Shown piece after piece: positions 17,771 through 26,905 of a stretch of DNA of 64,000 nucleotides (position 1 is the stretch's first letter; the number at the start of each line of letters is the position of its first letter). Under the pieces are notes generated by a model. That model was not told the origin of the DNA. It saw nothing but the letters and a program-made list of their open reading frames with translations, and ran no database searches. Origin of the DNA: a cyanobacterium PCC 7702. GTDB lineage: Bacteria; Cyanobacteriota; Cyanobacteriia; Cyanobacteriales; Nostocaceae. The position numbers were made by a program, and so were the translations under genes. The DNA lies in the NCBI GenBank assembly GCA_000332255.1, contig KB235926.1, positions 1,900,797 to 1,964,796 on the forward strand. Reading direction: 5' to 3'.

Positions 17771-20700
17771 ATGCTCAGTTACTATCAATATGCACCTATC
17801 CACAAATTATTTGAAATGCAAGTGGAGCAATCACCTGATTCTGTAGCAGTAGTATTTGAGAAACAGGAAGAAGTTTTGACTTATCAACAATTAAATCATC
17901 GTGCTAATCAACTAGCACATTACCTCCAAACTATAGATACGGGTCCGGAAGTTTTAGTGGGTCTTTGCGTAGAGCGATCGCTGTTGGCGATCGTAGGTAT
18001 ACTAGGCATCCTGAAAGCTGGCGGTGCTTATCTTCCTCTCGATCCTAATTATCCAAAAGAGCGCTTGGAATTTATGTTAGAAGACTCCCAAGCGAGTATA
18101 TTGCTAACTCAGAAACATTTAGTTAATTTTTTACCAGTTAAGAAAGCACGAATTATTTGCTTAGACAGTGATTGGCAGACAATTATTGCTCCACAAAGCT
18201 CAGCCAATCCCAATAGCAAAGTTACTCTGGACAACCTAGCCTACGTAATTTATACTTCTGGCTCCACAGGTAAACCTAAAGGAGTTTTAATACCCCACGC
18301 TGGAATTGGGAACCTAGCTCAAGAGCAAATCCGCATTTTTGATGTCCAAGCAAATAGCCGCGTTTTACAATTTGCTTCCTTAAGCTTTGATGCATCTGTT
18401 TCGGAAATTTTCATGGCTTTGCTAGCAGGTGCAACATTAGTTTTAGCAACCCGCGATACCTTAATGCCAGGGAGAGCTTTGCTCAAACTGTTACGCGAAC
18501 AACAAATTACAACAGTGACGCTACCGCCGTCAGCTTTAGCTGTTCTACCCACAGAAGAATTACCCGATTTGCGATCGCTTATCGTTGCTGGTGAGGCCTG
18601 TCCTGGGGAATTAATTAATCGTTGGGCATCTACCGATCGTCGTTTCTTTAACGCCTACGGACCAACAGAAGCTACCGTTTGCACAACAATAGCTGAATGC
18701 ACTCCTGGTATTGGAAAACCTCCTATTGGCTATCCTATTGCCAACAAACAAGTTTATTTATTAGACGAACAGCTCAAACCAGTCGATATTGGTGTACCTG
18801 GTGAAATATACATTGGTGGGTTAGGTTTAGCGCGAGGGTATCTCAACCGACCAGAATTAACAGCAGAAAAATTTATTTGTCAGGAAAATTTTCCTACCAC
18901 CAGACTTTATAAAACCGGCGATCTTGGGCGTTACCTTCCTGATGGCAGCCTAGAATTTTTAGGACGCATTGACGAGCAAGTAAAAATTCGCGGTCACAGA
19001 ATTGAATTAGGTGAAATTGAAGCTGTATTGGGACAACATCCCAGCGTTCGACAAGCAGCAGTGACAGCACGGGAAGACATACCGGGGGAAAAACGCTTGG
19101 TTGCTTATGTTGTTCCGAATTCCGACTGCGAAGATTCCCGCTCCGAAAATCTGTTGCCAAGTCCTAAACTTGTTCGTGAGTTGCGGAACTTCTTGCAAGA
19201 GAAACTACCCGACTACATGGTACCCGATCGCTTTATGTTGTTGGCTGCCCTTCCCATTACTCCCAACGGTAAAGTCGATCGCAAAGCATTACCAGCACCA
19301 GATACATCTCGACCGGAGCTAGCACAAAAATATATTCCCCCGCGCACTCCCCTGGAAAAAAGCTTGGCAGAAATTTGGGCAGAAGTATTGGGAATAGAAT
19401 TAGTCGGCATTGAAGATAACTTTTTAGAATTGGGCGGACAGTCCTTGCTTGCCATTACCATAGTTTCCCGCATCCGCGACAAGTATCAAGTAGACTTGCC
19501 AATGCGATCGCTGTTCGATTTGCCCACTATCGCCCAACTTGCCCAACAAATTCAGACGATTAGGGGCAAGCAACCCGACTTGCAAGCACCTCCCATTGTT
19601 CCTGTTTCTCGAAATCAAAACTTGCCGCTGGCGTTTTCTCAACAGCGCTTGTGGTTCTTCGAACAACTAGTTCCCGGAACAGCTGTATCTAACGATGCCG
19701 CAGACATTCGCCTACCTGGTTTACAAGATGTAGCAGCCTTAGAAAAAAGCTTTAATGAAATTATCCGACGCCACGAAATTTGGCGCACCACCTTTGAAAT
19801 CGTTGACGGACAACCCGTTCAAGTTATCCATCCTGCCCCTTACATCCCACTGCCTGTTGTAGATTTGCAAGCCCTTCCCAGCAGCGAACGAGAAGCCGAA
19901 GCTTTGCGACAAGCCAGCGAACTGGCACGAAAACCCTTTGACTTGACTAAATTACCCTTGATGCGGGTGATTTTATTTCGGTTTAGCCAGACCGATTATC
20001 GGTTGTACTTAATTGCTCACCATCTGATCTTTGATGGCATTTCCTTGTGCAACGTTTTCTTGCCAGAACTAGCAGCGCTTTACGAAGCGTTTTCTCAAAA
20101 AAAACCTAATGCCATCCAGCATGCTACCCAAACCCCCTTAGCCGAATTGTCAATTCAGTTTGCCGACTATGCTTGCTGGCAACGGCAATGGTTGCAAGAT
20201 GAACTTCTTGCTCCTCAAATAGAGTACTGGAAAAAGCAACTTGCCCATCTTTCCATGCTGCAATTGCCAACAGATCGTCCGCGTCCGCCCATGGAAACCT
20301 TTCGAGGAGCAAGGCATAAAATCACAATATGCAAACAATTGACAGAAGAACTCAAGACCCTGAGCGGTCGAGAGAAAGTCACCTTATTTATGACCCTGCT
20401 AGCTGCCTTTCAAACCTTATTGGCGCGATATAGCCAACAAGAGGATATTCCTGTTGGAACGATCGTTTCAGCCGCCAATCGTCCCGAACTAGCTGGGTTG
20501 ATAGGGTTTATTGTTAACAACTTAGTATTGCGAACAGACTTTTCTCACCATCCTAGTTTCCGAGAAATTTTAGGACGAGTGCGCAAAGTTACCTTAGATG
20601 CTTTTGCCAATCAAGATGTACCGTTCCAAAAATTAGTGGAAGTTCTGCGACCCGAACGTCATCTGGGTTACCATCCCTTGTTTCAGGTAATGTTCGTTCT

Positions 20701-23230
20701 CGAACCACCAGCGCCGTCCTTAGAGTCAGGATGGACTTTACGGCCCTTGATTTTGAATACGGGGACGTCAAACATGGATTTGATGCTCTCACTGGACGAG
20801 CGAGCAGAAGGTTTAGTAGGTTATTTTGAGTACAACAGCGATCTGTTCGACGCCGCAACAATAGAGCGAATGGCAGGGCATTTCCAAACAGTACTGGAAG
20901 CAGTGGTGAAAAATCCAGAACAGAAAATTTGGGAATTGCCTTTGTTAACCGTAGCAGAAAAACAGCAGTTCCAGATATGGAACGATACTCAAGCAGATTA
21001 TCCTCTTAAAGCATGCTTGCATGAGTTATTTGTACAGCAGGTTGAACGCTCTCCCGATGCTGTTGCAGTTATTTTTGATGGGTTGCAAGGTGCCAATCCT
21101 GCTCTTGCTTATCGGGAACTAAACCAGCGCGCCAACCAAGTTGCCCATTACCTAAAAGCACGAGGTGTAGGGCCAGAAGTGCTAGTTGGTATTTGCATGG
21201 AACGTTCCTTGGATATGGTCGTAGGATTGTTAGGAATATTAAAAGCTGGCGGTGCTTATGTTCCTTTGGATCCGGGGTATCCCAAAGAACGTTTAGCTTT
21301 CATGCTTGAAGATGCCCGAGTTCCGATTTTGCTTACTCAATCCCATTTAATTTCTTCTGTTCCATCTCACCAAGGGCAAGTTATTTGCTTGGATAGCGAT
21401 TGGTCAACTATTGCCCAATTCAGTCAAGAAAATCCCCACAGTCAAGTTAGCTCTGAAAATCTAGCCTATGTTATCTACACTTCTGGCTCCACTGGAAAGC
21501 CAAAGGGAGCTATGAATAGCCATCGGGGAATTTGCAATCGCTTGTTGTGGATGCAGCAAGCTTATCAATTGACAGACAGCGATCGCGTTTTGCAAAAAAC
21601 ACCTTTTAGTTTTGACGTATCGGTTTGGGAATTTTTCTGGCCGCTAATTACAGGTGCTCGTTTAGTTATTGCCCAACCAGGGGGACATCAAGATAGCAGT
21701 TACTTGGTAAAGGTCATCATCCAGTACCAAATCACAACGCTGCACTTTGTTCCTTCCATGCTGCAAGTTTTTCTAGCAGAATCAAAAGTACCAGCTTGCA
21801 ACTGTATTAAACGTATTATCTGTAGTGGCGAAGAACTACCTGTGACCTTGCAAGCACGCTGCTTTGCCGTACTCGACGCCGAACTGTACAATCTCTACGG
21901 CCCCACCGAAACAGCCATTGACGCAACCGCCTGGAAATGCCAGCCAGGTAGCAATCTCTCAACCGTTCCCATCGGTCGTCCTATTAGCAATACGCAAATC
22001 TATCTTTTAGATTCTCATTTACAACCCGTACCTGTGGGCGTTCCGGGAGAAATTTACATTGCGGGAGTTGGAGTTGGGCGAGGCTACCTCAACAGACCAA
22101 AACTGACTGCCGAGAAGTTCATTCCCAATCCTTTTAGCAACAGTACGAAAGCGGCAAAGAATTTGCCAAGCAACAGGCTGTATAAAACTGGAGACTTGGC
22201 TCGTTATCTTCCTGACGGCAGTATCGAATACCTTGGACGCCTCGACCATCAAGTGAAATTGCGCGGATTTCGTATTGAACTAGGTGAAATTGAGGCAGTA
22301 TTGAGCCAACATCCTGATGTGCGGCAAGCAGTAGTTGTCATCTCCCAGACACAAACCACTCACAAGCAACTAATAGCTTATATTGTTACCATTAATTATC
22401 CTGAGCGAGTTCCCTATCGGGTTGCCTGTGCAGTGGAATTTACCGGAGTAGGAATAGCTATTCTGGAAACCGAAGACATCAGTGTGGATGGAGTATGTTT
22501 GGTTGGCGTTGCGGATGTGAAAATAGGCCAACCCGTTCGCCTGCGGCTGCAATTACCGGGTTGCGAGCTGGAACAGTGGCTGTTGGGGAGTGTGGTTTGG
22601 CAGCAAGACAATACAGCCGGAATTAAGTTTCAATTGAATCCCAGCCAGCAAGAATTGTTGGAGCATGGTGTTCGTTACCTTCTTGAAAAGCAAGGCTTTT
22701 TAAAAGTTTGGCAGCGTAATGTTAGTGGCAATTTACGAGATTTTCTCAAGCAGAAATTACCAGAGTACATGATACCTACGAGTTTTATTATTCTGGATGC
22801 TCTGCCCCTTACTCCCAGCGGCAAAGTGGATCGCACAGCCTTGCTGCAACGTTCGGCAACTGTAGTGCCATCGGTCAAAGCAGAAGTACAACGAACTTTG
22901 ACAGCTCCTCGCAATTCGATTGAGCAAACTGTAGCAAGGGTTTGGGCTGAAGTTCTCAAAAACGACCAATTTGGAATTGATGACAATTTCTTAGATTTGG
23001 GGGGACACTCGCTACTTGCAACACAAGTTATTTCTCGCTTGCGCAGTCTTTTCCAGTTGGAATTGCCTTTGCGTTTGATGTTTGAGTGTCCCAGCATAGC
23101 CGAACTTGCTCGAGCGATCGCCCAACAATGCTCTACTGCACAAAAAGTATCAGAACCCGCCATTACCTCAGTTTCTCGGGCCGCTTATCGCATGAAGCGA
23201 TCTGTTTTCAAAAAAAAGATCGATGGTTAG
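17771..23230 (+). CDS. Non-ribosomal peptide synthetase, A-PCP-C-A(PilZ insert)-PCP
   Basis: This 1,819-residue enzyme loads and joins the first two residues. A1 spans about residues 15-500 (YTSGSTGKPKG at ~156), with no condensation domain before it, so it is a loading module. PCP1 has GGQSLLA at ~550. The C domain has HHLIFDG at ~747. A2 starts ~1085 and PCP2 has GGHSLLA at ~1743. By alignment to GrsA positions, A1 reads D-A-S-T-I-A-A-V-C (aromatic, Phe or Tyr) and A2 reads D-V-W-H-I-S-L-I-D (Ser). A2 carries a ~100-residue insert near residue 1545 that looks like a PilZ domain. I chose the ATG at 17771 for its GAGGAAA; the TTG at 17750 overlaps that site. The gene is intact, unlike its downstream partners. 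Confidence 0.9.
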   Translation: MLSYYQYAPIHKLFEMQVEQSPDSVAVVFEKQEEVLTYQQLNHRANQLAHYLQTIDTGPEVLVGLCVERSLLAIVGILGILKAGGAYLPLDPNYPKERLEFMLEDSQASILLTQKHLVNFLPVKKARIICLDSDWQTIIAPQSSANPNSKVTLDNLAYVIYTSGSTGKPKGVLIPHAGIGNLAQEQIRIFDVQANSRVLQFASLSFDASVSEIFMALLAGATLVLATRDTLMPGRALLKLLREQQITTVTLPPSALAVLPTEELPDLRSLIVAGEACPGELINRWASTDRRFFNAYGPTEATVCTTIAECTPGIGKPPIGYPIANKQVYLLDEQLKPVDIGVPGEIYIGGLGLARGYLNRPELTAEKFICQENFPTTRLYKTGDLGRYLPDGSLEFLGRIDEQVKIRGHRIELGEIEAVLGQHPSVRQAAVTAREDIPGEKRLVAYVVPNSDCEDSRSENLLPSPKLVRELRNFLQEKLPDYMVPDRFMLLAALPITPNGKVDRKALPAPDTSRPELAQKYIPPRTPLEKSLAEIWAEVLGIELVGIEDNFLELGGQSLLAITIVSRIRDKYQVDLPMRSLFDLPTIAQLAQQIQTIRGKQPDLQAPPIVPVSRNQNLPLAFSQQRLWFFEQLVPGTAVSNDAADIRLPGLQDVAALEKSFNEIIRRHEIWRTTFEIVDGQPVQVIHPAPYIPLPVVDLQALPSSEREAEALRQASELARKPFDLTKLPLMRVILFRFSQTDYRLYLIAHHLIFDGISLCNVFLPELAALYEAFSQKKPNAIQHATQTPLAELSIQFADYACWQRQWLQDELLAPQIEYWKKQLAHLSMLQLPTDRPRPPMETFRGARHKITICKQLTEELKTLSGREKVTLFMTLLAAFQTLLARYSQQEDIPVGTIVSAANRPELAGLIGFIVNNLVLRTDFSHHPSFREILGRVRKVTLDAFANQDVPFQKLVEVLRPERHLGYHPLFQVMFVLEPPAPSLESGWTLRPLILNTGTSNMDLMLSLDERAEGLVGYFEYNSDLFDAATIERMAGHFQTVLEAVVKNPEQKIWELPLLTVAEKQQFQIWNDTQADYPLKACLHELFVQQVERSPDAVAVIFDGLQGANPALAYRELNQRANQVAHYLKARGVGPEVLVGICMERSLDMVVGLLGILKAGGAYVPLDPGYPKERLAFMLEDARVPILLTQSHLISSVPSHQGQVICLDSDWSTIAQFSQENPHSQVSSENLAYVIYTSGSTGKPKGAMNSHRGICNRLLWMQQAYQLTDSDRVLQKTPFSFDVSVWEFFWPLITGARLVIAQPGGHQDSSYLVKVIIQYQITTLHFVPSMLQVFLAESKVPACNCIKRIICSGEELPVTLQARCFAVLDAELYNLYGPTETAIDATAWKCQPGSNLSTVPIGRPISNTQIYLLDSHLQPVPVGVPGEIYIAGVGVGRGYLNRPKLTAEKFIPNPFSNSTKAAKNLPSNRLYKTGDLARYLPDGSIEYLGRLDHQVKLRGFRIELGEIEAVLSQHPDVRQAVVVISQTQTTHKQLIAYIVTINYPERVPYRVACAVEFTGVGIAILETEDISVDGVCLVGVADVKIGQPVRLRLQLPGCELEQWLLGSVVWQQDNTAGIKFQLNPSQQELLEHGVRYLLEKQGFLKVWQRNVSGNLRDFLKQKLPEYMIPTSFIILDALPLTPSGKVDRTALLQRSATVVPSVKAEVQRTLTAPRNSIEQTVARVWAEVLKNDQFGIDDNFLDLGGHSLLATQVISRLRSLFQLELPLRLMFECPSIAELARAIAQQCSTAQKVSEPAITSVSRAAYRMKRSVFKKKIDG
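22380..22700 (+). other. PilZ-like domain inserted in adenylation domain A2
   Basis: Between the A8-type region (IELGEIEAV, then LIAYIV) and the A10 region (SGKVDR) of A2 lie about 100 extra residues. They start with RVPYR (22406-22420), fitting RxxxR, then DISVDG (22475-22492), fitting D/NxSxxG, then VRLRLQLPG, LGSVVW and AGIKFQL, which is the strand order of a PilZ barrel. RxxxR plus D/NxSxxG is the cyclic-di-GMP binding consensus. The family call is mine from motif order. I know of no described adenylation domain with such an insert. Confidence 0.65.
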
Positions 23231-23257
23231 GGTAGCGAACAATCTAAGGATCGAAAA

Positions 23258-24439
23258 ATGATACAAGAAATTTCTACTAACTTCTCAAAGGCCAGTGATG
23301 GGGAAGAAGTCTTTGTCTTTCCTCTGTCCTTTGCTCAACAAAGGTTGTGGTTTCTCGATCGGTTAATTCCCAACAGCCCCATTTATAATATTCCCGGTGC
23401 CGTAGAATTTAACGGACAGCTGAATGTGGCAGCTGTGGAAAAGAGTTTTCAGGAAATTATTCGTCGCCACGAAATTTTGCGAACAACCTTTGCGCTTGCT
23501 TCCGGAGAACCAGTACAAGTTGTTACGCCTGCAACAACAGACTCTCAACTGCGGCGCCATTATTTATGGCAAGAAATAGACCTCAGTCACTTCAGCGCCG
23601 CCGATCGCCAGCTTGAACTTCAGCGCCTGGCAACTGCACAAGCGCAAAGACCGTTCAATTTAGAACAGGGACCGCTGCTGCGGGTTACGATTGTCCGCCT
23701 TGGCCAGCAGGAGTACACCTTGTTAATTGCAGTACACCACATTATTTTGGATGGTTGGTCAATTGGCATCTTCATGCGAGAGTTGATGGTACTTTACGAA
23801 GCTTTTTCTCAGGAGCGTCCCTCACCTGTTGAAGACCTTCCCATCCAATACGCTGACTTTACTCTTTGGCAGCGCCAGTTCTTGCAAGGAGAAGTTCTCC
23901 ATCGCAAACTTGCATACTGGCAACGCCAGCTCAGCGGTTCTTTACCGGTGCTGCAACTTCCCACCTCGAGACCGCGACCGGCTGTTCCATCCTTTCGGGG
24001 AGCACGACATTTATTCACCCTATCCTCAAAGCTGACCGAGGCTATCAAGAGCTTTGCTCGTCAGGAAGGCGTGACTTTATTTATGATGCTGTTGGCGGTA
24101 TTCAAAACCTTGCTGTATCGTTATACCGGCCAGGAAGATATTCTTGTCGGTTCGACCATCGCCAATCGCCAACGTCCAGAATTAGAAGGGGTAATTGGTT
24201 TTTTTGTCAATACCGTAGTATTGCGCACTGACCTCTCTGGCAATCCCACCTTTCGGCAATTGCTGGCTAGGGTACGGGGAGTGACCCTGGAAGCCGACTC
24301 TCACCAAGACTTACCCTTTGAAAAATTGGTAGAAGCACTACAACCAGAACGGGAACTGAGTTGGAGTCCTCTGTTCCAAGTTGCCTTTGACATTACACCT
24401 CCAATGCCAGCCTTGACTTCGCCGTGGAGTTACAGTTAA
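23258..24439 (+). CDS. NRPS module 3, condensation domain (cut by in-frame stop)
   Basis: This is the N-terminal 393 residues of what should be one ~1,215-residue C-A-PCP protein (23258-26905). It begins 27 bases after the first NRPS with TAAGGA upstream. It shows SFAQQRLWFLDRLIPNSPIYN (C1), RRHEILRTTF (C2), VHHIILDGWS (catalytic HHxxxDG, C3), and later YTGQEDILVGS and IGFFVNTVVLRTDL (C4/C5). The TAA at 24437-24439 lies within a stretch aligning residue by residue with the C domain of the upstream gene (WSYS-stop-LDMDTG against WTLRPLILNTG), so a C-to-T change of CAA is the simplest cause. The next frame continues directly. Confidence 0.85.
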   Translation: MIQEISTNFSKASDGEEVFVFPLSFAQQRLWFLDRLIPNSPIYNIPGAVEFNGQLNVAAVEKSFQEIIRRHEILRTTFALASGEPVQVVTPATTDSQLRRHYLWQEIDLSHFSAADRQLELQRLATAQAQRPFNLEQGPLLRVTIVRLGQQEYTLLIAVHHIILDGWSIGIFMRELMVLYEAFSQERPSPVEDLPIQYADFTLWQRQFLQGEVLHRKLAYWQRQLSGSLPVLQLPTSRPRPAVPSFRGARHLFTLSSKLTEAIKSFARQEGVTLFMMLLAVFKTLLYRYTGQEDILVGSTIANRQRPELEGVIGFFVNTVVLRTDLSGNPTFRQLLARVRGVTLEADSHQDLPFEKLVEALQPERELSWSPLFQVAFDITPPMPALTSPWSYS

Positions 24440-24445
24440 TTAGAT

Positions 24446-26905
24446 ATGGATACAGGCACGGCGAAATTCGATTTAACCCTGACATTTGAGGAAAGACCAG
24501 ACGGTTTGATAGGTGTGTTTGAATACAGCACCGATTTATTTACAGCACAGACGATCGCTCGCATGGAAGGGCATTTTCGAACTTTACTAGCAGGTTCGCT
24601 TGCCAATCCAGACGAGTACATTTGCAACTTGCCATTGCTGACTCAATCAGAGTGGCAGCAAATACAATCGTGCAATCACACCCAAGCCGATTATCCCGAC
24701 AATATCTGCATCCATCAGTTATTTGAAGCCCAAGTCGAGAAAACACCCGATGCTGTGGCGGTAGTTTTTGCACAAGAGCAACTGACCTATCAACAACTCA
24801 ACAGCAAAGCCAATCAGCTAGCGAATTACCTGCAATCTCTCGGTGTAGGTCCGGAAGTGCTTGTGGGTATCTGCGTAGAGCGATCGCTCTTCATGATAGT
24901 AGGAATACTGGGCATCCTCAAAGCAGGTGGTGCCTATCTCCCCCTCGATCCTGGCTATCCTGGGGAACGTCTGACGTTTATGTTAGAAGATGCTCGAGTA
25001 CCGGTGCTGCTTGTGCAGCGAGGAATAAATATCGATCTCTGCGAGAAGCCGCGCTTCGCGCGTCTACGCAATTCATTATCCCAGACAAAAATTGTTTATC
25101 TGGACGACTGGGAAGGAAATTCCTGGGAACAGGAAAATCCTGTTTCTACACCTCGAGTGACTCCTGACAACCTAGCCTATACAATTTACACTTCCGGATC
25201 CACAGGTAAACCAAAAGGAGTACTCCTTACCCATCGCGGTTTGTGCAATCTTGCTATCGCCCAGCAACAGCTTTTTAGCGTCAAACCTACAAGCCGAATT
25301 TTGCAATTTGCATCTTTAAGTTTTGATGCTTCTATTTGGGAAATTGTCATGGCCTGGTCAGCTGGAGCAACTCTTGTTTTGGCTGAACGGGAATCGTTAC
25401 TTCCAGGCCCGGCTTTGTTCCAGCTTTTACGCCAACAAAAAGTAACAATTGTTACCCTTCCTCCCTCCGCCCTAGCAGTTTTGCCAACTGGAGAACTTCC
25501 CGATTTACAGACAATTATTGTTGCTGGCGAAGCTTGTTCTCCGGAATTAGTGAAACGTTGGGCACCTGGTCGCGAGTTTTTCAATGCTTACGGTCCCACG
25601 GAAAGCACTGTTTGTGCCACCGTTGCTAAATGCAGCCAACAGGACAACAAGTTACCAATCGGTTATCCCATTGCCAATACGCAGGTATATATACTCGACC
25701 CCCAGCTGATGCCCGTTCCTATTGGCGTTCCTGGCGAATTGTACATTGCTGGAGTTGGTTTAGCGCGCGGCTACCTGCATCGCCCAGATTTAACCGCACA
25801 AAAGTTCATTGTCAACAAAAACGAACAGCTACCAGTTGCCAGACTGTATAGAACGGGCGATCTGGCTCGCTATCTTCCTAATGGAAGTATTGAATATCTG
25901 GGACGTCTGGACAACCAGGTAAAAATTCGCGGTTTCCGTATCGAACTGGGTGAAATTGAGGTGGTATTGAGCCAGCACCCCCAGGTGCGAGAAGCGGTTG
26001 TTGTTGTCCGAGAAGACGTAGCGGGTGATAAATCCTTAGTTGCTTATATAGTCTGCCAGCAGCCAGCAAAGCGGCTACCTTATCAAAGCAATTGTTTGGC
26101 ACAGTTAAACGGCTGCAAAACAGTAGAACTGCAAACCACAGACATCTGTATTGTTCGCCAAGAGTGCTGGATGGCATTAAGCGTCGGCTTGACGGGACTG
26201 CCAGAAACAGCGATCGCTCAGTCGCTAAGCTTGTACCTAACGCTACCAGGTTTGAAGCAAGCTCAATGGTTTTCAGGAAAAATACTTTGGCAGCAACAAC
26301 GACGAGCAGAAATTCAATTTCAAATAGAATCGTCGGAACAAGCTCTTCTCAATCAAAGTGTAGAGTATCTCCTCAAAACAGGAGAATGTCTCGAGCAACC
26401 CCCAGTCGCAGAAGATCTGCAAAACTTCTTGAAACAGAAGTTACCCGAGTATATGGTGCCAGCTCGCTTGGTATTTCTCACAGCCCTACCGCAAACACCA
26501 AACGGCAAAGTTGACCGCAACAGACTTCCAGCACCAGAAATTCGGCGCTCCCAATTAGATACCAGATATATTCCACCTCAAACAGAAATCGAGCAAGCGA
26601 TCGCCTCCGTTTGGCAGGAAGTCCTGCAAGTGGACAAAATCGGGTTGCATGACAATTTCTTCGACTTAGGGGGCCACTCCCTGCGCATGGCTCGAGTTCA
26701 CGCTCAATTGCGCGACGTATTACAGCAAGAAATCTCGATGGTAGAACTATTTCAATATCCCACCATCAGTGCCTTAGCGCAACACTTAACTCAACAAAGC
26801 CAAGAACAAGCTGTTTTTGCCCGCAGCCACAGCCGTGCCAAAAAGCAAAAACAAGCCCTTGATTTACAAAAGCAAAAAATGCAAAGGAAAACTAAAAATG
26901 AATAA
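24446..26905 (+). CDS. NRPS module 3, rest of C plus A (degenerate PilZ insert) and PCP
   Basis: This 819-residue frame continues the condensation domain in the same phase after the TAA. The A domain has YTSGSTGKPKG and signature positions D-A-W-T-I-A-A-V-C, almost identical to the GrsA phenylalanine code, so Phe is predicted. Two inserts interrupt it: a short in-frame palindromic repeat at 25037-25069 (residues EKPRFARLR), and a PilZ-like region after LVAYIV in which RLPYQ replaces RxxxR and DICIVR replaces D/NxSxxG, so ligand binding is doubtful. PCP has GGHSLRMARV. The stop overlaps the PKS start by 8 bases. The ATG at 24446 has no ribosome-binding site, so separate translation is unlikely. 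Confidence 0.85.
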   Translation: MDTGTAKFDLTLTFEERPDGLIGVFEYSTDLFTAQTIARMEGHFRTLLAGSLANPDEYICNLPLLTQSEWQQIQSCNHTQADYPDNICIHQLFEAQVEKTPDAVAVVFAQEQLTYQQLNSKANQLANYLQSLGVGPEVLVGICVERSLFMIVGILGILKAGGAYLPLDPGYPGERLTFMLEDARVPVLLVQRGINIDLCEKPRFARLRNSLSQTKIVYLDDWEGNSWEQENPVSTPRVTPDNLAYTIYTSGSTGKPKGVLLTHRGLCNLAIAQQQLFSVKPTSRILQFASLSFDASIWEIVMAWSAGATLVLAERESLLPGPALFQLLRQQKVTIVTLPPSALAVLPTGELPDLQTIIVAGEACSPELVKRWAPGREFFNAYGPTESTVCATVAKCSQQDNKLPIGYPIANTQVYILDPQLMPVPIGVPGELYIAGVGLARGYLHRPDLTAQKFIVNKNEQLPVARLYRTGDLARYLPNGSIEYLGRLDNQVKIRGFRIELGEIEVVLSQHPQVREAVVVVREDVAGDKSLVAYIVCQQPAKRLPYQSNCLAQLNGCKTVELQTTDICIVRQECWMALSVGLTGLPETAIAQSLSLYLTLPGLKQAQWFSGKILWQQQRRAEIQFQIESSEQALLNQSVEYLLKTGECLEQPPVAEDLQNFLKQKLPEYMVPARLVFLTALPQTPNGKVDRNRLPAPEIRRSQLDTRYIPPQTEIEQAIASVWQEVLQVDKIGLHDNFFDLGGHSLRMARVHAQLRDVLQQEISMVELFQYPTISALAQHLTQQSQEQAVFARSHSRAKKQKQALDLQKQKMQRKTKNE
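25037..25069 (+). repeat. Short palindromic repeat, copy 1, inside the NRPS A3 domain
   Basis: The sequence reads CTCTGCGAGAAGCCGCGC followed by TTCGCGCGTCTACGC. It matches the inverted copies near 63675 and 63850, sharing the ends GAGAAGCCGC and GCGTCTAC. It keeps the reading frame and adds about 12 residues in what should be a surface loop before IVYLDDW. Confidence 0.6.
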
